Source of the DNA: Microbacterium sp. SA39
Lineage (GTDB): Bacteria > Actinomycetota > Actinomycetes > Actinomycetales > Microbacteriaceae
Assembly (NCBI RefSeq): GCF_000967865.1
Contig: NZ_JXRU01000039.1
Span: 186,001-250,000, forward strand
Direction of reading: 5' to 3'
DNA: 64,000 bases
Within the stretch, counting starts at the first letter, position 1; every line of letters starts with the position of its first letter. Below, piece after piece: positions 19,564 through 26,582 of the stretch. The position numbers and the translations under genes are program-made. The notes under the pieces were generated by a model. The model worked only from the letters and a program-made list of their open reading frames with translations. It had not been told where the DNA came from and made no database searches.

Positions 19564-19590
19564 GCGTACATTCCGGCTGTTCTGAACTGA
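19564..19590 (+). pseudogene. Stray 3' end of a dppF-like gene
   Basis: Directly after the IS element the frame reads AYIPAVLN and stops (TGA 19588-19590). The last 21 bases match the end of the resident dppF-like gene (18526-18546) at 19 positions, and both differences are synonymous third-position changes (atc/att, gtc/gtt). It therefore looks like the end of a second, diverged copy of that gene, whose body was lost in a rearrangement involving the IS. Confidence 0.5.
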
Positions 19591-19670
19591 GGCGGTACGT
19601 CAGTCCGAGCCGCGCGTTGTCCCCCGAACGGCCTACACCGGCGGCGGTGGCGACGCGAGATCATGTCTTC

Positions 19671-19871
19671 ATGAGCGAACTGACGCCTGAGACGACCAGG
19701 ACTCGAACCGACACGCTGTGGCGCATCATCATCATCGGAATCTTCGTGATTGCACTGGCCGTGGCGATCGGACTCCCACTCCTCAACGGCAATTGGCGGT
19801 CCTCGTTCGCGGCCGCCCCGGTCTTCGCGTTCGGGATCCTGATCGCTGCCATCCGCTCGATCCGTCACTGA
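19671..19871 (+). CDS. Small two-helix membrane protein
   Basis: I do not recognise the family. ATG 19671 opens a 66-aa protein with a polar, Thr-rich start (residues 1-15), a hydrophobic helix LWRIIIIGIFVIALAVAIGL, a short loop with a Trp, and a second helix (APVFAFGILIAAIRSI). No ribosome site is evident. The frame is open 54 bases further upstream, but that extension has no membrane-protein character. It lies alone in the accessory patch between the IS and a decayed stretch. Confidence 0.5.
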   Translation: MSELTPETTRTRTDTLWRIIIIGIFVIALAVAIGLPLLNGNWRSSFAAAPVFAFGILIAAIRSIRH

Positions 19872-20251
19872 CGCTTCGCGGAGGCAGGAGCGGGTGCCCT
19901 CCATGGAGCGCGCAGCGGCCTCGGGCTCATGGCGCGTCTTCACTGCGGAGAGGCGGGCAGTTCCGGCTCTGGCCATGCCGATTCAGGGAGCAGATCGCGT
20001 TAGCGGTGCCGTCCTGCCGCGGCTGAGCAAGACGGTGGTCCCCAAGTTGAACGGATCTATCTGCCTGATGAACTCGCGGCAACGGCCGCACGGGGCGAGG
20101 CCTGTCGCTCTCCGAACACCTCTCAAACGCGATCGAACCTCACAACACGGGAACCCTCGAACACCTGCGCCGTCCTCAGCCGAAAGAACGAACCACCTCC
20201 GAGACGTCGGCTGGCCTGTGCTCTGTCCGCGCTCGGTCGTATCCTCGGTGC
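19872..20251. other. Intergenic stretch without a supported gene
   Basis: These 380 bp contain open frames on both strands, but their translations are low-complexity or unlike proteins. A fragment around 20030-20095 reads GGPQVERIYLPDELAATAARGEA and could be a gene relic, but it has no start, stop or neighbour to support it. A TATCCT hexamer at 20240-20245 probably serves the next gene. Confidence 0.45.
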
Positions 20252-20585
20252 ATGGCTGACTCGATCATTAGCGTTGCGGCGGTTGTGGGCGGCATCCTGG
20301 CCTTCTGGATCATCGCTCACCCGATGGGCCGCACCACGAGAAAGGGCGACGCCGGCCGTTCGGCTCTGTTCGCCGGGGCGGTGGCGATCGCCGTTGCGGT
20401 GTTCCTGCCGATCGTCGCCGGGAGCCAGATTCGGTCCGTCCTGGGCGTCAACGAATGGGCTATCGCGTTCGCCGGGATCGTCGGCGCAAGCCTGGAAAAC
20501 TTCCCTCCTATGGCACATTGCGCTGGTCGGCGGCGGCGTTGTAGTCTATCTGCTCGCTTTGCTGATCGGTCAGGCTGTTTTTTGA
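20252..20585 (+). pseudogene. Small membrane protein gene with a frameshift
   Basis: ATG 20252 follows TATCCT by six bases and starts a protein with a helix (SIISVAAVVGGILAFWIIAH), a basic loop and a second helix (SALFAGAVAIAVAVFLPIVAGS). Near 20495-20505 the membrane-protein signal changes frame: the original frame runs into non-hydrophobic sequence, while the other frame continues LLWHIALVGGGVVVYLLALLIGQAVF and stops at 20583-20585. Removing one base would give about 110 residues with three helices. A mutation is more likely than programmed frameshifting, as no slippery site with a downstream structure is visible. Confidence 0.55.
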
Positions 20586-20636
20586 CAGGCTGTGCGGCCG
20601 ACGGCATGATCTTTCTGCCGCCGACCGCACAACAAA

Positions 20637-21373
20637 CTAGGGGTTGCACTGAGTGACGGGGTTTCCCTGTAGTGACCAGTGAATGTTGGGGCGATAAGAC
20701 TCCATATTGTAGGTCTTTCCTCCCGACAAGTAACCGTAAGCCACGTGACAGACTAACTGATTGTCGATCGTTGCTGTGACCTTGCTTGCCAGAGTACCCA
20801 GCTTGGCCTTTAACTCAGCGACGTGCGCCGCGTGGGTATTGATACCTCGGTAGAACTCACCCCAGGATGTCGGTGTCGCGTTGACGATGTAAGCGGATCC
20901 ACTCTGGTTGGTGACCCACGCCGCCGCGACCAAGGCGCGTCCAGCCCAGGGGTCAGCCACTACCGGGTAGGCGTCAGCAGGCACGTCATCTAGCTCGACT
21001 CGCTGAACGAGGTCTCGGCCGATGATCTCGAACTGGGTTGGTACCGCGGTTCCGTATGAAACCCGGGCCCATGGCGTCGCAATGCCACCATGATAGTTCC
21101 CCTCGTCGTCCTGGAAGATGATGGACCCGTCGTTCTGCAGGATGGGAGCGGCACCGGCAGGCACGTCCAGGTCAAACGAGAATTCTTCCTTGCCTGGTGC
21201 CTAAATTACGATCGCGATCAATGCGCTGGCGTCTTGCATAAGCACCGGCTGAAACTCGGTTGTTATGGTGTCGGCCGGCGCTGTCAGTGAGAAACTGCCT
21301 GTTGGGGAGTCTACGATTATGCTTCGCTCATCGACTGACGCATCAACTTCCCCTTCTCGTGATGACGTTCACC
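20637..21373 (-). pseudogene. Secreted DUF2599-type protein, truncated and interrupted
   Basis: The longest intact part (20637-21164) encodes a typical actinobacterial exported protein ending with a DUF2599-like domain: YPVVADPWAGRALVAAAW, a helical middle, then NMESYRPNIHW and a final Cys. The same frame continues upstream through a TAG codon (21201-21203) into EVDASVDERSIIVDSP and VLMQDASALIAIVI, which fits the N-terminal half of such proteins. That half runs open to about 21373 without a plausible start or signal peptide. So the gene has lost its 5' end and carries a nonsense codon. The 5' boundary is approximate. It overlaps the 3' end of the small gene at 21343. Confidence 0.6.
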
Positions 21374-21636
21374 CTTGCGTCGGAGTAAGCAAGGGGGATC
21401 TTGACGTCGCCTGTCTGGTGCTCGAACCAGAGTGACGGCCAGGTGCCGGAGTCCGACTCCTGCTCCAAGTAGTTCGGGCGATGCACCCCGGCAAGGACGC
21501 CGGCTACGGAGCGCATCAGCTGCGTGCCTGATCCGGCTGCCGGCCTCGTAATCGTGACGAGCACCTTCTGGCCAATGAAGGGGACCATGCGCTCGGGCGA
21601 GAACTGGGCCACGGTCATTTGTGTGGGGTTGGGCAT
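21343..21636 (-). CDS. Small protein of unknown function
   Basis: I do not recognise the family. The 97-aa protein begins MPNPTQMTVAQFSPERMVPFIGQKVLVTITR and has alternating beta-like segments. There is no signal peptide or membrane helix. It lies 26 bp after the HicB-like gene on the same strand and could be the last gene of that operon. Its 3' end runs into the truncated DUF2599-type gene, which suggests a junction formed by insertion or deletion at about 21340-21375. Confidence 0.5.
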   Translation of the reverse strand: MPNPTQMTVAQFSPERMVPFIGQKVLVTITRPAAGSGTQLMRSVAGVLAGVHRPNYLEQESDSGTWPSLWFEHQTGDVKIPLAYSDARVNVITRRGS

Positions 21637-21662
21637 GTGGCTCCTCCGTCGTCTTGTGGCGA

Positions 21663-22073
21663 TTAGCCGGCGAGCTTTTGCACGCGCTGGAAGCTAACAC
21701 CGAGCACGGACGCCGCGGCTTCCAGAGGGTAACCCTGCTCGCGCAACGCCTGGACTGCTTCACGGCGCAGCTGCGCGCCGCGGGCGCGGGCTCGGTTGCC
21801 CTCCTCCTCGGCCCGATCGCTCTCGCGAATCATCTGCACGATGTTGTCGGGCGCGTCCACGGCCACGGCCACCTCTACCTCTGCGGGCTCGACGTCGAGC
21901 CAGGCTGAGGCGAGATCTCGGGCCGCCTTCGAGACGCCGCGGAACGTCGTTGCGGAGCCCGTGGCAACGATCGTCGCACCGCTGGGACTGGTTGACGTGA
22001 GTTCGGGGATCTCGATCGTCCATGTCCCGTCATCGTCGCGGAACGCGCGTGCGCTGAGCTTGTGCATCGTCAT
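21663..22073 (-). CDS. hicB: HicB-like antitoxin with C-terminal helix-turn-helix
   Basis: The 136-aa protein has an N-terminal HicB fold: LSARAFRDDDGTWTIEIPELT is the degenerate RNase H-like strand pattern, and TTFRGVSKAARDLASAWLDVEPAEVEV the following helices. A charged linker leads to a C-terminal helical part (LRREAVQALREQGYPLEAAASVLGVSFQRVQKLAG) that looks like a DNA-binding helix-turn-helix. It should neutralise the HicA toxin and repress the operon. Unlike usual hicAB pairs, a 65-aa gene separates it from hicA; its ATG overlaps that gene's stop (22070-22073). Confidence 0.7.
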   Translation of the reverse strand: MTMHKLSARAFRDDDGTWTIEIPELTSTSPSGATIVATGSATTFRGVSKAARDLASAWLDVEPAEVEVAVAVDAPDNIVQMIRESDRAEEEGNRARARGAQLRREAVQALREQGYPLEAAASVLGVSFQRVQKLAG

Positions 22074-22267
22074 ACCTCCTCGAGTTCTACCCGCTCGAAG
22101 CGAGCAGCGACCTTCTCGGCCACCCGCTCTGCTCTGGCGCGGTTCTGATACGTCGCGGTCTGCGACTGGTCGAACGTGACGCCGTATCGCGTCCGCAGGT
22201 CGATGCCGGTTTCACTACGGAGATAGCCGGTTTCACCTTTGTGCGTGACGAGAATTCGCGTGCTCAT
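22070..22267 (-). CDS. Small protein between hicA and hicB
   Basis: I do not recognise the family. The 65-aa protein reads MSTRILVTHKGETGYLRSETG and then RTRYGVTFDQSQTATYQNRARAERVAEKVAARFERVELEEV. The first half looks beta-rich and the second forms a charged helix. It starts 9 bp after the hicA stop and overlaps hicB by four bases, so it is an integral part of the operon. It may be a third component of the toxin-antitoxin system; that is inference from position. Confidence 0.6.
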   Translation of the reverse strand: MSTRILVTHKGETGYLRSETGIDLRTRYGVTFDQSQTATYQNRARAERVAEKVAARFERVELEEV

Positions 22268-22276
22268 GCGGCCCTC

Positions 22277-22486
22277 TCAGTTCCAGTTGTTCGGGGTGTT
22301 CGGGAATGCGGTCTGCACCTGGCGGACAATCCCCGCCTTCACGCTGTCACCGTGAACGGGGATTGAGACCGTCTGGGTCCGATCCTCGGACTGCCAGATA
22401 TGGTGACTCCCCCGCGTCCGGGTGTTCTCCCACCCTTGCGAGCGTAGGAATCGGCTCACGTCCCGGTACTTCTGCGGCTTCGTCAT
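22277..22486 (-). CDS. hicA: HicA-type mRNA interferase toxin
   Basis: The 69-aa protein shows the HicA double-stranded-RNA-binding-like fold: KYRDVSRFLRSQGWENTRTRGSHHIWQ, with the catalytic His in GSHH, then TVSIPVHGDSVKAGIVRQVQTA. HicA cleaves mRNA and is held in check by HicB. ATG 22486 lies six bases after TAGAAT (22498 to 22493), so the transcript may be leaderless; a TATAAT hexamer also overlaps this spot. It is the first gene of a three- or four-gene operon in the accessory patch. Confidence 0.82.
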   Translation of the reverse strand: MTKPQKYRDVSRFLRSQGWENTRTRGSHHIWQSEDRTQTVSIPVHGDSVKAGIVRQVQTAFPNTPNNWN

Positions 22487-22553
22487 GATTATATTCTACC
22501 CCCCATTGCATTATCAACACAACCCCGCATTGAACTTTTTTGCCGCCGCGGCT

Positions 22554-23081
22554 TCACTCGGCTGCCTTGCCGTTGTTGTTACCGGTGCGCCCCCCTGAGC
22601 CGGTCGTCTCCGCGCGGCGGTGGGCGGTGATCGCCGCATCGAGCCTGCGGATCTCGGCGGCATACAGCGCGGCCGTGGCATCGGGAACCGTGGTGACTGA
22701 CCACCCGATCGAACTGACTTGGTCGAGCGTGAGCCCGAAGCTCTCTGCAACCACCTTGAAGCGCTTGTTGTGATAGCGGCCCTGGCGGCTGGTGTCCTGG
22801 ATGCCGCGTGCAGCTGCGGCCGCGTGCCCCGCCTCGTGCAGAAGGGTGCCAATCGTGCCCACTCCCCCGCGCGCGAGCCCTTCGCCACCGATGAACAGTT
22901 CGTGGATCGCGTCTTCGCCGCGTAGCCAACGATCAGCGGCAAAGTGACCAATCTTCATGCCCCGGGCGCTGGTGCCGGATGCGAGGGTTGCGACGACCTC
23001 GGGGACGTCGCTGTGTCGGCGCTGGATCGCCTTCCATGTCTGCTTGATCGCCTTTACAAGAGGGCTGCTGACGTTCTCCAT
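22554..23081 (-). CDS. SprT-like zinc metallopeptidase-domain protein
   Basis: From ATG 23081 the protein has 175 residues (a GTG one codon earlier is also possible). An HEAGH zinc-binding motif lies at about residues 82-86 in TIGTLLHEAGHAAAAARGIQDTSRQGRYHNKRFKVVAESFGL, the pattern of SprT-like proteins carried by actinobacterial integrative elements. The C-terminus is a Gly/Asn-rich tail that stops without the Cys-containing zinc ribbon seen in longer relatives, so it may be truncated. The start overlaps the preceding 57-aa gene as TGATG. The function is unknown; protein or DNA repair roles are known for SprT relatives. Confidence 0.65.
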   Translation of the reverse strand: MENVSSPLVKAIKQTWKAIQRRHSDVPEVVATLASGTSARGMKIGHFAADRWLRGEDAIHELFIGGEGLARGGVGTIGTLLHEAGHAAAAARGIQDTSRQGRYHNKRFKVVAESFGLTLDQVSSIGWSVTTVPDATAALYAAEIRRLDAAITAHRRAETTGSGGRTGNNNGKAAE

Positions 23082-23254
23082 CACTTCACCCCCGCAGCTG
23101 CAATGCGATCGATGCAGTCGGGGCGGAAGCCGTTCCAGTGGTCGTGTTCGTCAACCACGACGATCGGGGCCTGCGTGTAGGTGGGGTCGAGATTCTTCAC
23201 GTACAGATCGCGCAGCCCGGAGATGATGTCGTCACGATCGAGGGAATCGGTCAT
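23081..23254 (-). CDS. 57-aa protein in the XRE operon
   Basis: I do not recognise this short gene. It begins MTDSLDRDDIISGLRDLYVKN and continues with APIVVVDEHDHWNGFRPDC to a short helical end. Both ends overlap neighbours as TGATG (23252-23256 and 23079-23083), so it is translated in series with the XRE regulator before it and the SprT-like gene after it. This coupling is the main evidence that it is real. Its acidic, His-rich centre could bind metal; no family supports that. Confidence 0.6.
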   Translation of the reverse strand: MTDSLDRDDIISGLRDLYVKNLDPTYTQAPIVVVDEHDHWNGFRPDCIDRIAAAGVK

Positions 23255-23829
23255 CAGACGCTGGCCAGGGTGTCACGCCAGACGAGAACGCCTCGATCGA
23301 GAAATTCGGCCGGCACATCCGCGACTGTCGGGATCGGATCGGCAGGATCCACGTCCAGGGTGCGTCGTTGCGGCAGTCTGCGGCTCGGAGCGTCGACCCA
23401 GGCGGGAGAAGGCAGCCCTTCTTGGCGAAGCCGAAGGTCCACGAGCGCGGCGATCGCAGCATCCCACGCAGCATCGCCCGTGGGCTCTGGCTCGGCGAGC
23501 CCGAGGATGCCGCGAACCAGCCCGTGTTCGGAGAGGAGGTTGTCACTGAGCTGGATGAGCTCGCGGAGCGCACTCTGCTTGTCGCCTGCTCGCAGATGGC
23601 CCCTGACCGCCGAGGCGATCGTCGCGGCATCATCTCTGCGTGTGGGTGCCGAGTACAACCGATGACCGCTGGCCGCGAGCAGCCGCCCGATCGTTCCGAA
23701 CTCGACCTCGGCACCTGCTTCGTAACGCGATACGCGGCCCTGATCGATGTCGACGCGCTCCGCGAGCTGAGCCTGAGTCAAGCCGCGACTCTTGCGAGCG
23801 GCACGCACGAGGACCGCGCTGGCGTTCAC
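23254..23829 (-). CDS. XRE-family helix-turn-helix regulator
   Basis: From GTG 23829 (AGGAGG six bases upstream) the protein has 191 residues; the frame is open 18 bases further but lacks a better ribosome site. An XRE helix-turn-helix sits at residues about 5-55 (VRAARKSRGLTQAQLAERVDIDQGRVSRYEAG). The rest is an extended domain ending in ADVPAEFLDRGVLVWRDTLASV, a form often found beside small partner genes in toxin-antitoxin-like operons. It is the first gene of a three-gene coupled operon and probably represses it through the AATATGT palindrome upstream. Confidence 0.8.
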   Translation of the reverse strand: MNASAVLVRAARKSRGLTQAQLAERVDIDQGRVSRYEAGAEVEFGTIGRLLAASGHRLYSAPTRRDDAATIASAVRGHLRAGDKQSALRELIQLSDNLLSEHGLVRGILGLAEPEPTGDAAWDAAIAALVDLRLRQEGLPSPAWVDAPSRRLPQRRTLDVDPADPIPTVADVPAEFLDRGVLVWRDTLASV

Positions 23830-23845
23830 AGGACACCTCCTCAGC

Positions 23846-23868
23846 AATATGTGTTTGGGAACATATTA
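23846..23868 (-). promoter_or_regulatory. Operator palindrome of the XRE operon
   Basis: A perfect inverted repeat AATATGT (23846-23852) and ACATATT (23861-23867) with an 8-bp spacer lies 17 bp upstream of GTG 23829. A minus-strand -10-like TAATAT is embedded in the upstream arm (23868 to 23863). A regulator bound here would cover the promoter, so this is a likely autoregulatory operator. Confidence 0.55.
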
Positions 23869-23883
23869 CCGCAGAGGCGAGGT

Positions 23884-24693
23884 CTACAGGGTCGCCGCGT
23901 GATCCGGGACGAGTTCGTGCTTGTCGATCGGCGGACGGGGCTTCTCCGCGGCCGCAGGACGATCCGGGAAGTCGACCTTCTCCGGTTCGAGCCGCTTGTA
24001 CGGAATCTGGCTGAGCAGGTGGCTGATGGTGTTGATCCGGGACGCGCGCTTGTCGTCGCTGTCGATCGACCACCACGGCGCGTGTTCGCGGTCGGTGACG
24101 TCGAACATCGCGTCTTTCGCCTGGGAGTAGTCCTCCCACCGGGTGATGGAGAGCAGGTCCGTTTCGGAGAGCTTCCACCGTCGCATGGGGTCGTTCAGCC
24201 GCGACCGGAACCGCTTCTCCTGCTCGGTGTCGGACACCGAGTACCAGTACTTCAGCAGGATGATGCCGTCGTCGACGAGCATCTGCTCGACCACGGGAAC
24301 CTGCGCGAGGAAGCGGTCGTACTCCTCATCCGTGCAGTAGCCCATCACCTTCTCGACTCCGGCGCGGTTGTACCAGGAACGGTCCATCAGCACGATCTCA
24401 CCCTTGGTGGGGAGTCGCTCGATGTATCGCTGGAAGTACCACTGGCCCTTCTCCTTCTCGGTGGGTTGGGGAAGCGCGACCACACGGGCGTGCCGAGGGT
24501 TGAGGTACTGCATCACGCGTTTGATCGCGCCACCCTTTCCGGCGGCATCGCGGCCCTCGAAGATGACCAGCACGCGCGCGTCGGCCGCTATGACCCACTG
24601 CTGCATGGTGACGAGTTCGATCTGAAGGCGCCGCAGCTCCTTCTCGTACTTCGCCTTGTCCATCCGCGCGCGCTTGCGCTTCTTGTGAGCCAT
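23884..24693 (-). CDS. ppk2: Polyphosphate kinase 2
   Basis: The 269-aa cytoplasmic enzyme of the PPK2 family has a Walker A motif (FEGRDAAGKGGAIK, about residues 45-58), the lid and Walker B-like DRSWYNRAGVEKVMGYC, and basic residues (RFRSRLNDPMRRWKLS) that hold the polyphosphate. PPK2 moves phosphate between polyphosphate and nucleotides, usually making GTP or ATP. The N-terminus is very basic (MAHKKRKRARMDKAKYEKELRR). It starts 9 bp after the diacylglycerol-kinase-like gene on the same strand and is the last of that run of genes. Confidence 0.93.
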   Translation of the reverse strand: MAHKKRKRARMDKAKYEKELRRLQIELVTMQQWVIAADARVLVIFEGRDAAGKGGAIKRVMQYLNPRHARVVALPQPTEKEKGQWYFQRYIERLPTKGEIVLMDRSWYNRAGVEKVMGYCTDEEYDRFLAQVPVVEQMLVDDGIILLKYWYSVSDTEQEKRFRSRLNDPMRRWKLSETDLLSITRWEDYSQAKDAMFDVTDREHAPWWSIDSDDKRASRINTISHLLSQIPYKRLEPEKVDFPDRPAAAEKPRPPIDKHELVPDHAATL

Positions 24694-24702
24694 GGTGTTC
24701 TC

Positions 24703-25683
24703 TCAGTCGTCGGCGGGAACACGCACGGTGAGTGCGCCGGGTTCGATCCAGGCGTCGAAGGCGACGGCCTTGCCGAAGCCGTCGCCGTCCAGCTCGATCT
24801 GCTCCGGGCGGGACAGACGGGCGGTGAAGCGGGTGCCGGTCTCGTAGCGCAGGTCGTCGTCGTCGCGATGCTCCCCGGCCACCGCCCGCCCGGCTCGGGT
24901 GCGTCGAAGGACCCCGTTCGTCCAGACGACCTTCCACCACACGCGAAGCCAGCCGGCCACGCCACCCGGGCGCATCAGCATCACGTCGAACAGGCCGTCG
25001 TCGACGACGGCGTCCGGTAGCAGCAGGATGTTCGCCGGAAGCGAGCCGCAGTTGCCGAGGATGACCGTGTGCAGCGTCTCGCGCTGGGTCTCTCCCTCGT
25101 CCAGGCGGTACCGCATCCGCAGTTCGTTCGGGTCGCGCAGCGAGGTGACGATCGCCTTCAGGTAGGCAGCCCATCCGGCTTTGGCCTTGAGATCCTCGTC
25201 GGTGTTGTCGATCATCTTCGCGTCGATGCCCATGCCGGCCATGACCACGAACACATGCCGGGATCGCGTGCGGTCCTCGCGTTCGATGTCGATCACGCCG
25301 AGGTCAACCTTTCGATCGACGCCGGTGAACGCGGACCGCACCGACCCGGGCATGTCGTCGAGCGTGAGGTCGAGGTTGCGAGCCAGCAGGTTGCCGGTGC
25401 CGGACGGGAGCAGGGCGACGGTGGTGCCGGAACCGCGGACCGCCTCCGCCACCGCGCGCACGGTGCCGTCGCCGCCGGCGGCGATGATCAGATCAGCGCC
25501 ATCGTCCAGCGCCTGCCGGGTGACGCCCTGACCGACGTCGTCGACCGATGTCTCGTACCAGGTCGGCTCGGCCCACCCCGCGGCCTCCGCTTCGGCGATC
25601 ACGGCGGCTCGCAGCGCGTCGAGGTCCACCTTCACGGGGTTGTAAATGACGGCAGCGGTCTGCCGGGATGTTTCGATTGTCAC
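24703..25683 (-). CDS. Diacylglycerol/sphingosine kinase-family lipid kinase
   Basis: The 326-aa protein has the ATP-binding GGDGT motif (LIIAAGGDGTVRAVAEAV, about residues 65-85), the PSGTGNLLARNL motif, and a C-terminal beta-sandwich domain ending PGALTVRVPADD. This is the DagK/LCB5 (YegS-like) family, which phosphorylates lipid alcohols such as diacylglycerol on the inner membrane face. GTG 25683 overlaps the upstream glycosyltransferase stop as GTGA (25680-25683). Its place in a glycosyltransferase operon suggests a role in recycling or making lipid carriers. Confidence 0.88.
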   Translation of the reverse strand: MTIETSRQTAAVIYNPVKVDLDALRAAVIAEAEAAGWAEPTWYETSVDDVGQGVTRQALDDGADLIIAAGGDGTVRAVAEAVRGSGTTVALLPSGTGNLLARNLDLTLDDMPGSVRSAFTGVDRKVDLGVIDIEREDRTRSRHVFVVMAGMGIDAKMIDNTDEDLKAKAGWAAYLKAIVTSLRDPNELRMRYRLDEGETQRETLHTVILGNCGSLPANILLLPDAVVDDGLFDVMLMRPGGVAGWLRVWWKVVWTNGVLRRTRAGRAVAGEHRDDDDLRYETGTRFTARLSRPEQIELDGDGFGKAVAFDAWIEPGALTVRVPADD

Positions 25684-26582
25684 GAGTGGTGCCCTCGGTC
25701 GTCGTTGATCGGATGAGCAGCAGGATGCTCTGAACTCACGCCCTTGTCCAGTGGTCCGGCGGTATCCGTCACCCGCCGGTAGCCGCCATCATGAGCTTCG
25801 ACGGCGCCGCCCTCGACGAAGGCGTCGATCCAGCCGCCCATCGGCCACTCGCCCCAGCGCGCCGCGAACAGGGCGCCGTTGCGCAGGATGTCGCCGAGAT
25901 GACGCCACGGCGGAGAGCCGGCAGGATGCCACTGGTGGTACGCGTGCGCGCCGCCGACCCACTGCAGTCCGATGCCGCGCGCGCGGGCGCGTCGGCCGAG
26001 GTCGGTGTCTTCCGCACCGTAGCCCTCGTACACCTCGTCGAAGCCGCCGAGTCGCGTCCAGGTCGCGGGGGTCACCGCGAACGAGAGTGACCAGAACAGG
26101 TCGAACTCGGCATCCATCGCCCGCACCACGGTGCCCTCCGGCGGGAGAGGGCGCGCGGGATGGGGCCGGGTCATCGCCCCCAGATCGCCGAGGGAGGACG
26201 GGCGCTGCACGCTCTCGAGGTAGGTCACCGGCCCGCAGAGCAGGTCGTCGGGGTGCGTTCGTGCGGCGGCGACGTACTTCTCCAGCAGCTCGGCCCCGGG
26301 CAGGCAGTCGACGTCGAGGAAGACGAGCAGGTCGGCGCCGTGCTCCATCGCGAGGCGCGCGGCCGCGTTGCGCGCGGCGCCGACGCGCATGCCGTTCCGT
26401 CCGGGCGGCACGTGCACGGTCGGAATAGCCGGGGGAGAAGGCGGCGCCTCTTCGTCGAGCCAGGCCTCAATGCGCACGACCTCGACCTCGGGCGTCTGCA
26501 CCTCGCGCAGCAGAAGACGCTGGCGGTGCAGATGGGCGAGTCGGTTCTCGGATGCCGGTGTGATGACGGCCACGCGGGTCAT
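25680..26582 (-). CDS. Family 2 glycosyltransferase
   Basis: From ATG 26582 the protein has 300 residues. GT-A features are visible: an N-terminal strand (VAVITPASENRLAHLHRQ), GAARNAAARLAMEHGADLLVFLDVDCLPG with the metal-binding DVD, and FDEVYEGYGAEDTDLGRRARARG in the acceptor region. It should move a sugar from a nucleotide donor; donor and acceptor are unknown. There is no signal peptide or membrane helix. Both ends overlap neighbours by four bases. The long open frame upstream of ATG 26582 is antisense-like sequence of the preceding gene and is not used. Confidence 0.85.
   Translation of the reverse strand: MTRVAVITPASENRLAHLHRQRLLLREVQTPEVEVVRIEAWLDEEAPPSPPAIPTVHVPPGRNGMRVGAARNAAARLAMEHGADLLVFLDVDCLPGAELLEKYVAAARTHPDDLLCGPVTYLESVQRPSSLGDLGAMTRPHPARPLPPEGTVVRAMDAEFDLFWSLSFAVTPATWTRLGGFDEVYEGYGAEDTDLGRRARARGIGLQWVGGAHAYHQWHPAGSPPWRHLGDILRNGALFAARWGEWPMGGWIDAFVEGGAVEAHDGGYRRVTDTAGPLDKGVSSEHPAAHPINDDRGHHS

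Noticed and set aside
18581..19564. A clean 6-bp target duplication flanking the IS
   Set aside because: Only the CTAG centre is shared; the outer bases differ (GCTAGC and TCTAGG).
19894..20259. Plus-strand open frame of 121 codons after the small membrane gene
   Set aside because: No ribosome site, no recognisable fold, and it overlaps the better-supported start at 20252.
20495..20505. Programmed ribosomal frameshift in the small membrane gene
   Set aside because: No slippery heptamer with a downstream structure; a mutation is simpler.
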